DNA of 64,000 nucleotides from Exophiala sp. HKRS030 (taxonomy: Eukaryota; Ascomycota; Eurotiomycetes; Chaetothyriales; Herpotrichiellaceae): the NCBI GenBank assembly GCA_023897205.1, contig JAHWDD010000002.1, forward strand, positions 5,146,001-5,210,000, read 5' to 3'. Made by a program: the position numbers and the translations under genes. Below are positions 36,137 through 49,398 of this stretch, in pieces. The notes beneath the pieces were generated by a model. It searched no databases, had not been told where the DNA came from, and saw nothing but the letters and a program-made list of their open reading frames with translations. Each line of letters starts with the position of its first letter. Positions within the stretch are counted from its first letter, which is position 1.

Positions 36137-37090
36137 AACCCCAGACAAGAGGACTTCTTACCTTTGGTCCTCATCATCGCCTTTATGTTTCTACTCTTCT
36201 GGTTAAGAAAGGCCCACAGAACACAATTTTATAGTCGAATTTTTTTTCTGAATTTGTTTGTGTTGCACACAATGGATGGGAGTTCAAAGGCATAGCGGAT
36301 AATGAGAGCATGATTCGACTTTACTGTTTTACACATTTCCTCTGTCCTGCTATGTTCAGGTTGGGAAGTGGGAACCACAGTGAGTCGGCTTCAAATGCAT
36401 AAGGATCGGTTGCATATACGGCAAGGGGATATTCATGGTTGTTGATTTCACCCGCTTGGCTTTACTTTTGTTTTTTGGGATCGTCCTGAATCGTCACAGA
36501 TCCGCTCAACTTCTTACCTGCGATCAAGGCAACAGATCATCCCAGTGTGCTTAGATGGCACAAGGTATGTGTTTGGTTGGATCAACGATTGGGAGAACAT
36601 GGTTTGCATGCGGATCTTGTCACCGTCATGCGACCTGGGTTTTTCGAAACGCTTTGGTTGCATTATAATTCTTTCTCTTTGTATATTACACCCACCCACT
36701 CGCCGAATGTTACGCGGGAGTTGATACTTGATTCTTTGGTCAGCTTCGGGATCTGCATGTATTGTTCTGCATCGGTCGGAACATGAAGGGATGTGATGGA
36801 AATGAGATGACTTTTTTTCGTCGTGTTCGGGAACCAGTACCGCAAGGAATACGATTGACTTATTGCTTATCTTTCTTTTCTCTTGATCTGCTGACCAGTT
36901 TTGCGAAGCAAGAAATATTATATCGATTGGGTGTTGTGAACCTTTATATCTGCATTTCGTCGTGTCTTGTCGTCATATCTTTGTGCTCATTCCGTCTTTT
37001 GTGCCGATATGTCTGAACTCGTCGTCGTTTCAATATTGTTCGGGGAGTGAGATATATCAAGCACATGACCCAGGCATAGTGCAATCCTGT

Positions 37091-37162
37091 CCTACAGTCC
37101 TCCAGTCCTCCAGTCCTACAGTCCTACAGCCCTACAGTCCTACAGTCCTCCAGTCCTCCAGA
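37091..37162. repeat. Tandem 8-bp minisatellite CCTACAGT/CCTCCAGT
   Basis: Nine contiguous 8-bp units alternate between CCTACAGT and CCTCCAGT with two single-base variants. They lie about 950 bp after the RSC7 stop. Confidence 0.9.
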
Positions 37163-37752
37163 CCTCGTGTGGGGTCTCTCTATTGTCGAAAAGGGGTAGG
37201 AGTAGGAAGTATTGATGGACCTTTTTTTCTTTTGGGTCCAGGCAAGGCGGGAAACAAGAAACTGCCGTATCCCCCAAATGATTCGCCCTCTATGGGAAAC
37301 CCACCCGGCACAACTACCTACCTACCTACCTAACTAACTAACTAACCGTTCAATTGTCCCAAGTACGTGAGCTACCTGTGATTCGACTGGCGAGCTTAAC
37401 CGACTAACTCAATAGTTAATTAGGTAGGTAGTTAACACAGTGGAGGGCAGGGTTTCGGTCGTGGGGCTCAAAGGTACGCGAAGTTGACTTTGATCATCTC
37501 TTTGACTTTTATTTTTTTGGGGGGAGCGACGGATCATGGCCTTTTTGGAATGCCACGAATCCACCCACGATGGAGGGACGAGGGCTTTTTGTTTTGGCTT
37601 TGGTAGTTGGTGGTAGCGATGGACTAACTAACTAACTAACTACAGGTAACTAACTAGGGCAGCCCTCGTACTCAGAGTTAGTCATGTAGTAGGTCGATGA
37701 TCGAGCGCGCCCATTGTGTCGGTGTCGTTTGGCTCAGGTCCGCGGGTTGGAT

Positions 37753-37784
37753 ATCTTGCCATCTTGCCATATTGCCATATTGCC
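37753..37784. repeat. Tandem 8-bp repeat ATCTTGCC/ATATTGCC
   Basis: Two copies of ATCTTGCC are followed by two of ATATTGCC. Confidence 0.85.
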
Positions 37785-39407
37785 GAGGAGATTTTGCTTC
37801 CCTGGGGTGAAGCCATTATGTGGGCCAGGCGACGCTGGTTTCAAGATTTGAATCTCAAGGCGTTAGGATAGCTGGCGGGCTCTGTCTCCCCTATGGCGAT
37901 CGTGTGTAGTTGAGTTGCGTTCTGGAGTCCTGTGGGTTGGGAGTCTAGGTAAGGGACTAAGAGCGTGGGAACTCGTTTTGATGCTCTAAAACTACAGCGA
38001 CTTGCGATTCGTCTTTATGAATGGGCTGGAAGATGTTGATATAGATCATCTGAGGGGGCACAATAGTGTGGTTGTGATTTGTTGGTTTTGGTGGGTTGAT
38101 TGGGGTTGATTCATCTACCAGCTATTGACTCGAAAGTCAGGCTTCTCCTGCGGTGATACTAGAGTCTGAACATGATGGGAGTGGCTTCTGGAAGGGTGTT
38201 GAGTATGAAATACTCTGTAGACATGATCTTGCGCTGAGAAAGACGTTATGCAACATGGCTAGGAGGAGGAGGAGTAGGAGGGAGGGAATGTTATATTCAA
38301 GTGTACACACACAATAACGTCCCATTCTGAGTCTACAACTGATACACACTTCCCCAGTAAGTTTCTGACTTTCAAGATCGCTCTCATGAACCTTAGTCAT
38401 CTCCCAATGTGAAGATTTGAGTTATATGCATCCACTCGAATGGCTGACTTCCGGCTAATACCTACCTACCTACCTACCTACCTGCTAGTTAGTCAGTCTC
38501 TTCCACCGCAAGACGCCTGGATCATTTCAAGGACTCAAGGACGGATTTCCGATCCTAGTCCTTGCGCCCGCCGCCCAGTGACTTTTCTAGTTTAGACAGT
38601 TATGTCCATCTCCTCGCGTTCGTTCGTTCGATCGTTCAGGATTTCCCCGCCTCCTCTCTTTCCATATTTTTTTTGCCTCGTGCTCCCCACAGTCCGGGAT
38701 AGTCCCACTCTGGGGCAAATACGAACGAGGAATGGGTATTTTGCGTCCTCCATTTCTCTCTTTCCCCAGAAGCTAGGTGGGTGAATAGTTAAACTTGGTA
38801 AGTTAGTGGCTTGGAGATCATCTACCCACTCGCAACATGCCCACGATGCCCTACCGTCCCAGCCGTGCGTACCCAGGCTTTCGGAAGCGTTCCCCCCAGA
38901 AACATGGTAGATATAGCTGGGGTCGAACTCTCCTCCATAGATAGCCCCATGGGGCTCATTATGTGGAGGTCTTGCCTCTCTTCGAGAGTAGCCCCATGTC
39001 GATGCGGGAGGTCATCCGGTGGGTTGGTTCGTCGGTTGTCTAGGTTGGAGCTCGTCTCTACCAGAGAAGCCCCACTGGATTTTCGTTGCAGGCTTGTGTA
39101 GATGGGTTTGGTCGTGGAGGGCTGTTGGGTTGACGGTGGGTTTCATCGAAGGCTCGAATTCTTGCTGGGCTATCCCCAAGAGGGGCCCCTGATATGGGGA
39201 CGTTACTATACACGGAGAGGCAGGTGTTTGTGTCGATGGGCGATGGGGTTTAAAGATCGTCTCGTTGCCTGTTCCCGCTGTCTCGTCATTGTGATTTCAC
39301 TTTTTGACTTGATACCTCCAGTCTTGTTCGATATCGAATAATCCTGGCCCTCTCACTACTCGAGTCGTGATTTGAGATCTGGACATTCGGTCATTGAGAC
39401 TTCGTTC

Positions 39408-41396
39408 ATGCAAACTCGAATTATGGTTACCACACACGACGAACATGCTGCTCGGGCGCCGCATCTGAAACACAGGTATGTATGATGCTTGAAGGTGTAC
39501 GATACCTTCTGGTTAATTCAGCGACGGAAAGTCTGACTGTGATACTACCAGCCATGCCCATGAGGAAGATATCCCTGGCACAGTCAACCTGCAAGCCGTT
39601 GGTATGTCCCGAAAATTCTGTCCGAGCCATTTCTGGCATCGACCTGGCCTTATTTTTGTTTCTGTGTGTGACCGGGTTGCTGAATTCTGTGAGCAGAGGG
39701 CGATGATACAGGCTATGGACAGGCTCTGTTTCCTGTTCCCGCGGACGATCCCAATGACCCGCTTCAATGGCCTAATTTCAAAAAGACGATGATTCTCATC
39801 ATCTGTGCGGCATACTCGTTCTTGGGAAACTCGGCTCTGCTGGGACCAAGTGTCTATATCGGGATATATTCCGAATTGTTTGCCATTTCACCAGCTGAGG
39901 CTTCGGGACTGATTAGCTATCCAAATCTTGCATATGGGTTTGGTATGGCTTACTGTGTTCCTCGTCTGATTGAGTCCGAATACTAACGTCGTGCAGGATC
40001 TCTGCTCCTCGTGCCGTGCTATTTGAAATTTGGGAGACGACCGGTCATGCTATCTTCAATCATCCTGGTGAGTTGTCTATGAGACACCAAACAATCTGCT
40101 GGACATGTCGATTAACACACTCGTCAGTTCGCCGCAGGCCTGATCGGCTCTTCACAATGCAATACGTTTGCAAGCTTGATGGCAACCAGAGTCCTCGCCG
40201 CATTCGGCTCCGGTGTCTGCGAAGCCCTTCCAGTCCAACTCGTTAACGACATCTTCTTCATCCACGAACGGGGTCAACGACTCGGATATTATACAGTATG
40301 TCTCTGCCTCGGAGCCACAGGTCCTTTGTACGCTGGGTATATGCTAGCAGGCGGGTATTCCTGGCGACTGTTCTTCTACGTCGAGTTTGCATTTGCCTGC
40401 ACTCTGTTCATTCTCGCGTTTTTCTTCGTCGAGGAGACTTGGTACAAACGTGACGAGATGAAAGCCAGACTCGGTGCCGCGGTGAGTGCAAATGAGTCGA
40501 CGGAAAAGGTCGCCGAAGCAGATATGCGAGAAGTTCAGGCCTCGAGAGTTCCCGTCAGGAAGAGTTTTGTCTCGACTCTCAAACCCTGGGGCGTGTACGA
40601 CAGAGAGGCGCCATTCTTGATGACCATGGTGAGGTCATTTTCGTACTTTCTCGTCCCTAGCGTTTTCTGGGTCATCACGACATACGGCATCTATATTGGA
40701 CTCGGCGCGTTGGCTTTCAATTTCACTTTCCCACTGAAAATCACCGCGCCGCCTTATAACTGGAGTCAGGTGAGATTACACAGTGGTCTGGCTTAAGCAA
40801 ATCTGTGCATATTGACTAATAATCTCCAGACAAATTCCGGTCTCATTGCGGTTGGGAACGCTGTAGGATATATCCTTGCGGTACCGTTCACGACCTCATC
40901 AGATCGACTTGCAGCATACTTGACTAAGAAGAATAATGGACTTCGTGAATCGGAAATGCGTCTTGGAGTTCTCTTACCTGCAATGATCATCGGTCCAGCC
41001 TCTTTGATCCTCTACGGCTATACTGCCGAGAAAAACCTGCACTGGTTTGGATACTTTGCTGGCGTGGCTATGTGTAATTGGTCGGCATACTTCTACTTCA
41101 CCTTCACGTTGGCGTACGCTGTCGACAGCCACACGGTCAATCTGTCGGAGATGTTGATTGCAATGAATCTAGGCAAACAGGCCATTTCGTTCGGTATGGG
41201 TTTGCACCTATTGGACTGGGTCTTGGAGATTGGTTATGTCAAGACAATTGCTGGCATCTTCTGTGGTGTGCTTGCGATCAATGATCTCGCACTGCTGGTG
41301 TTTATGTTCTTTGGCAAGAAGATACGTGTCATGGTCCACAACACCTGGTTGGCTGGCGTCCACAGGAAAACGACCGTGGTGGGAGAGTCACATTAA
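39408..41396 (+). CDS. Major facilitator superfamily transporter, DHA1-like, six exons
   Basis: The exons are 39408-39475, 39552-39601, 39697-39942, 39997-40067, 40128-40769 and 40830-41396, giving 547 residues. All introns are GT-AG, and one has a perfect TACTAAC branch site. The cytoplasmic N-terminus ends in LFPVPADDPNDPLQWP, typical of fungal 12-segment DHA1 transporters. The loop after helix 2 has KFGRRPVM, matching the family's G-x-x-x-D/G-R-R motif. Helix 5 carries GPLYAGYMLAGGYSWRLFF, a long central loop follows, and six further membrane segments run from SFSYFLVPSVFWV to LALLVFMFFG. The substrate cannot be read from sequence; the Hol1-like branch (cations, polyamines) is a guess. A start at 39423 is equally possible. 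It is followed by a C2H2 regulator on the same strand. Confidence 0.88.
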
Positions 41397-42474
41397 AGCT
41401 TGAATATTGAGCCAGATCATAGTAGTTGAGCAGTAGATACGGCTGATGCTCGGGAAAATTGCATGGTGGATACGTCGGAACGTAGCCATACTACAAGAAA
41501 GCAAAGTGATTTTCTACTCGATACTTTTGCTTTCGTCAAGAAACACTTCTCCCGGAAGTGTATATGTAGAGAGAATTGAGACCGTATCTACGCACATTAT
41601 GCGCCAGGCATGCACACAGAAGACGATCATCTTCCTAGGCTAGGATAAGCAAAGACCATGGAGGAGTTGAACAGGGTGTTACGTTAAGCCGGATGTGGAG
41701 GTTTTCCATTTCGACGTCGACGGCCTGTGGGGAAAGCGGCCATTGTTCTGTAGCCGGCTTGGGGAAGCACGGCAATTGTTCATCTCTTGGACGAGTCACG
41801 AGTACAGGGACTTGCAAGTTGGAGTAAACGTCATGTCATGGCATGGGAGGATTGTTGGAGGATTACCCTGTATTTGATTCGACAAGATGGTCACTTTTGC
41901 ATTATGATGAACTGGAGTTGGTGTTGAATAGCAATATGTGAGCAGCAGTCGGTTTGGGGGCCAATGTGACACACCACGTGCCTCAGGAAATAATGCAGTA
42001 GGCCCGCCGCCTTAGCAGGTCGACTTGGGCACCTAGTTAGAGGACTTGGGACTAATGACTAAGGAATAGTTGAGCTTGGCAAAAGCAAGATAGGCAGGTA
42101 CTGTCCGGAGTACATCATCTCCAGATGCGGCCTTTCCCCAGACCTCTTTCCTCGTCCCGTACCTGCCTGTGCCTGTGGTGGAAGAACCCTACCTAAAGTT
42201 CAACATAGCCCTTGCCTTGCTTGGTACTTACACCATTTCCCAACTGACAACTAACTAGTACCTTCCCTCCTCACCTTCCGCCTGAGATCCAAAGTCCAGA
42301 TCTCTCAAGGAAGGCGCTACCCCAGTCAACCACGCACAAGTTCTCCTCCCGTGGTTGCCTCCTTCATTCAAATTGAAACCTTATTTCGTCGTCTTCATCT
42401 TTTCATACCCTTGATACCCTCATCCCCTGTACCCAATCATCCTATAATGCCAACCACATTTCCATAACACAGTC
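41397..42474. other. Intergenic, MFS 3' flank and promoter of the C2H2 regulator
   Basis: No supported gene was found. The last 250 bp are rich in C and T on the + strand, like a fungal promoter and leader. Confidence 0.5.
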
Positions 42475-45326
42475 ATGGTCTTGCGACAATGTACCATCTG
42501 TGGTCGGAAGTTCACAAAGACTGAACACTTCAAACGTCATGAACGCTCGCGTATGTTTCAACACCTTTGCGTATCTTACCGTTAAACAAATCTCATCAAT
42601 CGCACAGACACGCGTGAACGTCCATATACTTGTACGGTCTGTGACAAGGCCTTTTCAAGAAGGTAAGTCACACAGTACTCAACGCCAGTACACCAGTACC
42701 CTAACTTCATCAGCGATGTACTCTTTCGTCATATGAAAGGCCACACTCAGAGAAGCGAAACTCGCACTTCTTCTGACCTATCCGCTCGGAGGAACACCAT
42801 CTCTGAGGGCGTCCCTCCAAGAGCGATCAAGACCCAGCCTGATGCTTCTTCTCCCTCTACGCTACTCAATTCAATGCAAAATGGAATCCCTCTCATGCAG
42901 ATCCTATCTCCCAGCAACTATATCGACTCTACCAACGAGCCGTCTCAACCTCATAGAACGTCGGTTGATGTTCCTACATCCTATCTTGATCCCACAAACC
43001 CACAACTACATGCTCTCAACTTGCAACTGGCAACTCCCAACTGGACTGTCCCTTCTTCATTAGACCCCGCCGCAAAGCCCTCAACATCCTCTCACCCCAC
43101 CAGAGACTCACCCTCGCAAGTCTCAGCCCCAGTATCAACCCATGACACTACCTTGTCCACCCCTGCCAATCTACTCCAGACTCCAAGATCTGATCTTGCT
43201 CCAAACCAGTACCTCAATGGACCTGGCGACTGGCTTCCAAATACCGATGCTTCCCACCACACCAATTTTCATGACCCCTTCCAGATGTGGTTATTCCCCT
43301 CTCTAGGCGACCTTGATCAATCACCCGATTTTCTCCCAACATACAATCTGACCGATCATCATCAATTTCAATCCACCAACGCCCCGGTCATCGATGCTGC
43401 CGATCGAAGTAGAAATATTGCCAAAGTTCCACGAGAGCGTTTCTCCAGAGTTCAACGATGTTGGAATCCCCGCCCTGACCGTGCCTACCGAATAATGTCC
43501 ATCCTTTGGAAGGAGATTGCTGCATCCCCAATGGACAACCTCTTCTCCGAGTCTCCCCACGCTCCAGAAGATTTCAGAACCGCAACAAATTGGGGTCTCG
43601 ACGTTGAATGTAGACTCCGTTTGCGAGACCAATTTCGCACTCCCGCCCCTTCCACTTGGCAATCGCCCCGTCTTCCACACGCCGTTGATCCCTCAACCTC
43701 GCAGGAAAATGGTGACTTCCCACCTGCAGAGATTTTAGATATCGCTTTGGGCCTCTTCTTTCGCCGCTTTCATCCTACAGTCCCTTTCATCCATCTAGCC
43801 ACCTTTTCCGTGCGAAATACTCCCTCTCCTATGCTCTTTGCTATGTGCTTGATTGGTCTTAGCATACTAGGAACAACAGGTGCAGTCAGATTCGTGGCTC
43901 AAATGTTTCCAGCCTTTCTGAAGCGGGTTTCGAGTGAGCTATCTGTCTCCATCGCCGCTTCAGGCTCACCAGTCCCGCAAATGGCCGGCTTCGCCACCGC
44001 ACTCCTTACTCTCAATCTCTCTGTCTTGACTGGAGATAAAGATTCACTTCATCAATGCCAGATGCTCTACGCAACTTTGATATCTATGGCCCAACAAAAT
44101 GGCTTGTTTGCTGCCACCGAGGGCCCTTCCTTGGATGCTCTGCTACTGGAAATGTCCGAATCTGATGATCGGTGGAAAGCCTGGAGTAGAATCGAATCCA
44201 CCAAACGTCTCATTCTAGGTCTCCTCCTTGCTGATTCGTGGTACTCCAACTTGCTATCCAAACCTCCAATCATCCGTTCCGAGTCGGTCTGTGTGATCGC
44301 TCCCTGCGACGAAGCATTATTCCTGGCAAGATCAGCAACTCAATGGCATTCCCTCTTACGAAGCGGGAAAAGCCATAGCGCGCCCATGTTCCGCATTGAC
44401 GATCTCCACAAACCCGAGTTAGAATATTCTCCTAAGCTCGGTTATCTCGGCACCGCTTCACTTCTAGCTCTACTCCAGATACAAGTTCTTGAAGCATATC
44501 AGCGCTTGATGCCCCAGATCAACTTACTGTTGGATCATTCATTCCCTGGCATGTTTACGAAGGAGACGCAAGGGCGAGATCCTTGATTCCGTCATTACTC
44601 GCTGGCATGCGAACTGCAGGCCCTTTGGCCAAGATCGATGACACAAATTGTACAGTTCTTTGGCACAGCATTTGCATTATGCTCCTGGCCGACTTCCGCA
44701 TGTTCGAGCTGGCCGCCGGACGACATGGCGCCGCTCCAGCCACTGGGGCTCTCGAGAATATCAGTCAATGGTCACAAACGCAATCGGCTCGTAGAGCGTG
44801 CGTACACGCAGCGCAAACTTTCAAGCTCATGTCAGAACGCCGAGTTTCAGACAATGTATCTATTCACTCGGTCACTGCACTCTTCGCTTCCGCCCTCATA
44901 CTTGGCTTATATCTCTTCATGGTATCGCCGCACACTTCACATCAAGGTGGCGCCGCGCCCGTCGAACTCGTTGAAGCTGAGGTCAATTGGGCCGACCTTG
45001 CCAATTTGGGTTTCAAAACCCCGGATCCCATGTCTCAGAGCCATACTCAAGGTCATCAGCACCAACACCACCTGACAGACATGACCGGGGTGGGTCATAC
45101 AGTCCGTGAAGACGACCCTTTCTGCCCCGTATACCATTTCGTGAAAGCTGGAGGTCCAATCAGTCTTGGTGGTGTTACTCACCAAGGTGGTTACGAAAGT
45201 GCACGACGAGTATTACTGGATTTCGCAAACTTGATGGATGGTATCTCCGGGAGAAGATTAAGGATGTTTACGCAGGTTTTGCACATTATGAGTGACGACC
45301 TAATGAATGTGGATCCGACGATCTGA
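42475..45326 (+). CDS. C2H2 zinc-finger transcription factor with fungal regulatory domain, three exons, one frame break
   Basis: The exons are 42475-42550, 42608-42662 and 42714-45326, with introns GTATGT to CACAG and GTAAGT to ATCAG. The splices build two classical C2H2 fingers at the N-terminus: CTICGRKFTKTEHFKRHERS, then the linker HTRERPY, then CTVCDKAFSRSDVLFRHMKG. A long Ser/Pro/Thr-rich stretch precedes a fungal-specific transcription factor domain (about residues 330-800, including DIALGLFFRRFHPTVPFIHL). The frame switches after FTKETQG near GGG (44572-44574) and resumes as RSLIPSLLAGMRTAGPLAKI. One extra G gives 914 residues. The part after the break is well formed (LWHSICIMLLADFRMFELAA), so the gene is probably intact. 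It could control the neighbouring transporter, but that rests only on position. Confidence 0.85.
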
Positions 45327-45929
45327 AATTTGAAAGGGATGAAGCAATAAATGGTTCGCTACATCTTCTCAGGCCTAGATGACAATGTTTTTGAATACGC
45401 CAAATTGGATTTCCCTCTGTTTGATGGCCATGTTGTTCAGACGGAGTCAGACCGCTTCCAGACTGATCGATCATTGGGTTTGTTCTTCAAATCTGTATTT
45501 TGGTACTTCGCATACGTGGCCTTCTCATGTTACGTGGAGTCGCAAACCTGACTAGACTTCTGCTGTGGAAGACGAGTCACATATAATGCAACTTCTCAAT
45601 GCGAATTACACAGCACTTTGACAACATCATATTTACCAGATATACAGATCCTCGCGGTGACATACATAATCGTTATTATCATTCCTCGTGCGCTTGCTGA
45701 GAAACCGTCTATTGTCTACAGGCCCCTCTTCAGTCATGTCTAATCTTTCCGATAACACATATAGATTTCTCGTCCTCCTCGCCAATGGCCCACCAGTGCA
45801 GGTGATGGCACGGCTGTATCACAATATCATAGCCGGCGTCAGGTGCTCAAAAGCAACCAGGACAATCAGAGCAATAGCCTCGACAGCGAACGTATCGCTT
45901 CCTTCATCCGCACCCTGGACTTCAATGCT
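45327..45929. other. Convergent 3' region between the C2H2 regulator and SLD3
   Basis: No protein-like frame; this region is taken as 3' flanks. Confidence 0.5.
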
Positions 45930-48883
45930 TCATAAATCCAGGTCGTCATTCCACCCAAGCTGAGCATAGATATCACCTTCATCCTCTGCAGTTTCGGCCT
46001 TCCCAGCGATATCCCCGCTTCGATCGCGTTTTGACATGGACGCGACCATCCCAGCGCTACTCGTGTGCGCATGAATCACGCCCGGCGAGGAGTCCATGGC
46101 GACGAGATCTGACATGAGTTCGGCGCCGAGGTCGAGATCCATCTCGACACCTCTCCTTGCGCCGCCCATGGCGCGGTCCATGGCTTTGCCGGCGCTTGCG
46201 GGAATCTCGGGTGCGTCGCGGAAGACGTCTTCAATCCGTACGTCGGAGCGTTTTAGCGGTGTGAATAGGACGGGGCGCTGTGAGCGTGCCATTTTGAGGG
46301 CGTTGCGTGTCGGGCTTTGTCCTTGAGATGATGACGGGGCATGGTCGGAGAATGGATTGGTGGGGTCACTTTGGTTGGCAATGTTGGTGGAGAGAGGTGC
46401 GAGTCGTGATCTGGGCTGGGGTGTTGCGGCTATGGTTGTGGGTTGATTTGAGTGCGATTCGTTCAGAGAGGCGAGTGATAGTGGATTGGACGTCTTGCTC
46501 TGGATGCCACGGGAGGGGGTTTCGTGGATGGCAGAGAGCACTGCTCGCTTGGTGGCGGATGATCGTGAGTTGGCGTTAGCCATTGGAACTCCGAAACGTG
46601 GCTTGATCGTCGAGGACGGTACGATCATGTCGTGTGAGTAGACGGACAGCGCATTCGGCATGGGTGGCAATTCTGGTTCGAGGTCTTTCTGATATTGCAC
46701 TCTCCGAGCTCGAGGCGTGGCTGTGATGTGTACCACTTGTGGGGTGGCTTGAGTTTTGCGCTGTTCGACTTCATCCATGAAAGCGCCTGCGACAGTGCTA
46801 CGGCTGGGTTTCCGGAGTGCTTGGATTGCAGCGTCAAGGTCTCGCTTCTGCTGAGCCAATTTGTCCAACTTTTGCCGCTTTGTTTCGTGATGTTGCGTGT
46901 CGGCTACTAGATCAATTTCGCGGTTGGTGAAACTCACAGACTTGGACAACATGCCGCCGCGAGAAAGTGGTCGTTCGGAGACTTCACGTTTAAGCGTCGG
47001 TATGATTGGGTTCATAGGACCAGTGGAAGATCGTGAAAGTACTGGTGGTGAGTGGTGACGACGTGTTTGATCCTCGCTAAGCACTCTCTCGAGTGTCCGC
47101 TTGGTGACGGGTTTGCCTGGTTTTCCTGAAGCTGTCTTTGATGCAGAGACGTTTATGTTGCCCAACTTGAGCTGTGTCAACGACTTGCTTTTGACAAGTT
47201 TCGGTTTGTCCGGGGACATTGCATTCCCGCCGAGTTTTCGACAAAGATTCTTGATCTGTTCCGGCAATTTGGCTGAATAGAATGGAATGAGGACCTCCTT
47301 ACAGAAATCCTGAAGAGAATCGTTTGACTTTATGTTTTTGTCTTTGCTTTCGGACGTTACTAAGTCCCAAAGCTGACTGTATGCCAAATACACAATCGAT
47401 CGATGATGGTTTCCATCTCGCCGGAAAGATCACGTTCCTTCTTGGATCTCTTGGAAGGAGTCTTGTTCAGGATGGTAGAAGAATCGTTCTCAACAGTCTC
47501 GACTTTGATATCGGGGTCAACAGGTAGGGGCCGTTCTGAGAGGCTAGAAGCAGCCAAATCCAGTAGCATGACCTCTAAGATTAGTAGTAGTTGCATCTTT
47601 GTTTCTCGCATACGCAGATCTGAAGTATGTCGGCGAAGTTCTGCTGCGCGGTCTGTAGCAGCGGGAACACCCGGATTGACATCTCTCAATGACCACCATC
47701 TTTGAATGAATTCATGCTCATTTGGCCACAGCGAATCCTTTCCAAGTTTAGTCTTCTTTTTAGCCGCTTTTTTCTTCTGGACATTCCATTCTCCACCTTG
47801 GCCACTTTCTTGATTGACAACTCTTGATACTGACTCTTTGTACTTGACGTCAATTTTGGCAATCGGCAGAATGCACTGGCGGTAAAAGTCTGCAAGCTGG
47901 AGTATGGATGTGGAGGACTTGTCTAAGGTTCGTAGATGAGCACGAGCTCGACTTAGAGGACCCTTGACGAAGAAAGCTAAAGAGGTCTTGGAACGGTACA
48001 GATGCTCAAAGTAAAGATTTCGAAGCCTTTCGGGAGCAAGGGGATCTTCTTGGAGGGAATCTGGGACACAGGGATCTATAGTCGACAATGACTGTTGCTC
48101 GAGGGGAGCGACAACGGCGGACAAGGTGTTCTCGAATATATTTTGGTGTTCGATCTGTGCCGTCGGCGTCACAGGCAAAGGTTGCATGGTAACAGGTAAC
48201 GGTAGAAATGGTGGCTTAACGATGCTCGGAGAGTTTGACAGTTCAGATGAGGTTTCACCAGTACTTGAATCCTTAGAGTTCAGAATCGACTGCCTTGCCA
48301 ATGCTCCTCGACGATGTGTCGGCCTCTTTGGACTTTTTGGGGTGGGCAAAGGATTGAGACTCGACACTGACGAGGTCCTTGCATGGGCGGTCTTGCTCTT
48401 ACCGCCGAGTAAGTCGTCCAAGGCACATTCCGCGACGTTTCCGATTGCAGCATCGTCACACCATTGCTCGGAAACCCAGCTTTGCAGACGGCATGATATA
48501 TATGTGTTGACCCCTACTCTTTCTATGGCGTAAAGACCACCGTTGGGCAATTGCCTCGCCACAAGAACTCGTTGTTCCCATTGTTGCACAAAATCTATAC
48601 CAGCTTCAAAAACTGAAGCACTAGAGCGCTGGCTTTGTCGGGCAGAAGTATCCAACCACGCGAGTGGCAGACAGGCTCTGGCGAGTAAGGTCACCGAGGA
48701 AAAAATGACTGTATCGTCCTTTGCGGGCAAGTATCTGGCACCAAAAGTCGTCGGCCCTGCGTCTGTTGGGTCACCATGGTCGTGCTTTCGCTTCCTGACA
48801 AGATGGCTTTCAGTAGTAGAAGTTGTCGCGTTACCGGTGGTGGAACTTAAGGGCAGTCGTTCCGCGAATGATGGGGGTAACAT
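45930..48883 (-). CDS. SLD3: DNA replication initiation factor Sld3, one frame break
   Basis: The first frame (from 48883) has the Sld3 N-terminal half and the Cdc45-binding region: EDPLAPERLRNLYFEHLYRS, KTSLAFFVKGPLSRARAHLR, LQADFYRQCIL-like segments and KMQLLLILEVMLLDLAASSL. It stops after CIWHTVSFGT. The next frame carries DLVTSESKDKNIKSNDSLQD and FCKEVLIPFYSAKLPEQIKN plus LCRKLGG, the continuation of the same domain. One extra G at the run complementary to CCC 47366-47368 joins them as SFGDLVTS and gives 984 residues. Sld3 recruits Cdc45 to origins and is phosphorylated by S-phase CDK; the Ser/Thr-rich C-terminal half fits this. The break lies inside the essential domain, so an error is more likely than loss. 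Confidence 0.88.
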
Positions 48884-49398
48884 AACTTGCCATTACGGAT
48901 AGGCAGGTAGGTATGGCTTTGTCATTGATATCAAGAATTTGACTGGCAAGTCGTGCCAAAGCGGTATTGGTTGCTGGGTTGGTCCTACGCGAGATGAGAC
49001 GCGGTATGGGGGTAAGATACGAGGCTATGGGGGGACCCGTCACCTGACGTCACGCGTCCCATGCAAGGCTGAAGACCTCAAAGGGGAACTTATCACAGGT
49101 TACATAAACTTAGAAGAGCGAATCGGGTGAATATCGGGGAATCTGGTAATTTCGACGTCTTCTACTACTACTCCTTGAGCTATTACTAGTCTACCACTGT
49201 GATTTCAAAGCTCCTATCATCTTTGCAAGTCTGGAAAAATGTCTTTCAAATCCAACTTTCGCACTTTTGAACACGGTTTTCTCCAGAGCGACAATCTTTG
49301 CTCACTTCTACGTGCCATTGCCAGATCTGCGCTCCCACAAAGCCCCACCACCTTCTGGGTAATCTCCTTGTTGACAGCGGATAGTTGCAATTATGTGT
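48884..49398. other. Promoter region of SLD3 and 3' flank of the secreted-protein gene
   Basis: No gene is supported here. A minus-strand frame reaching 49043 overlaps the SLD3 start, and an earlier SLD3 start at 48893 (MASYVTP) would need one more base in a CCCCC run at about 48872-48876. Confidence 0.4.

Larger units (their letters stand above)
36137..39407. other. Intergenic region between RSC7 and the MFS gene
   Basis: No supported gene. It holds two 8-bp minisatellites (37091-37162 and 37753-37784), runs of CTAC and CTAA (37313-37345), (TACC)n near 38460-38485, and a GGAGGA tract near 38262. The 14-bp palindrome AGCCCCATGGGGCT is near 38943, and paired AGGGG/CCCCT words near 39180-39190 resemble stress-response elements in the MFS promoter. 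Confidence 0.5.

Noticed and set aside
44486..44581. Intron inside the C2H2 regulator at the frame change
   Set aside because: The only phase-compatible choice starts GTTGGA and ends GGCGAG with no branch site.
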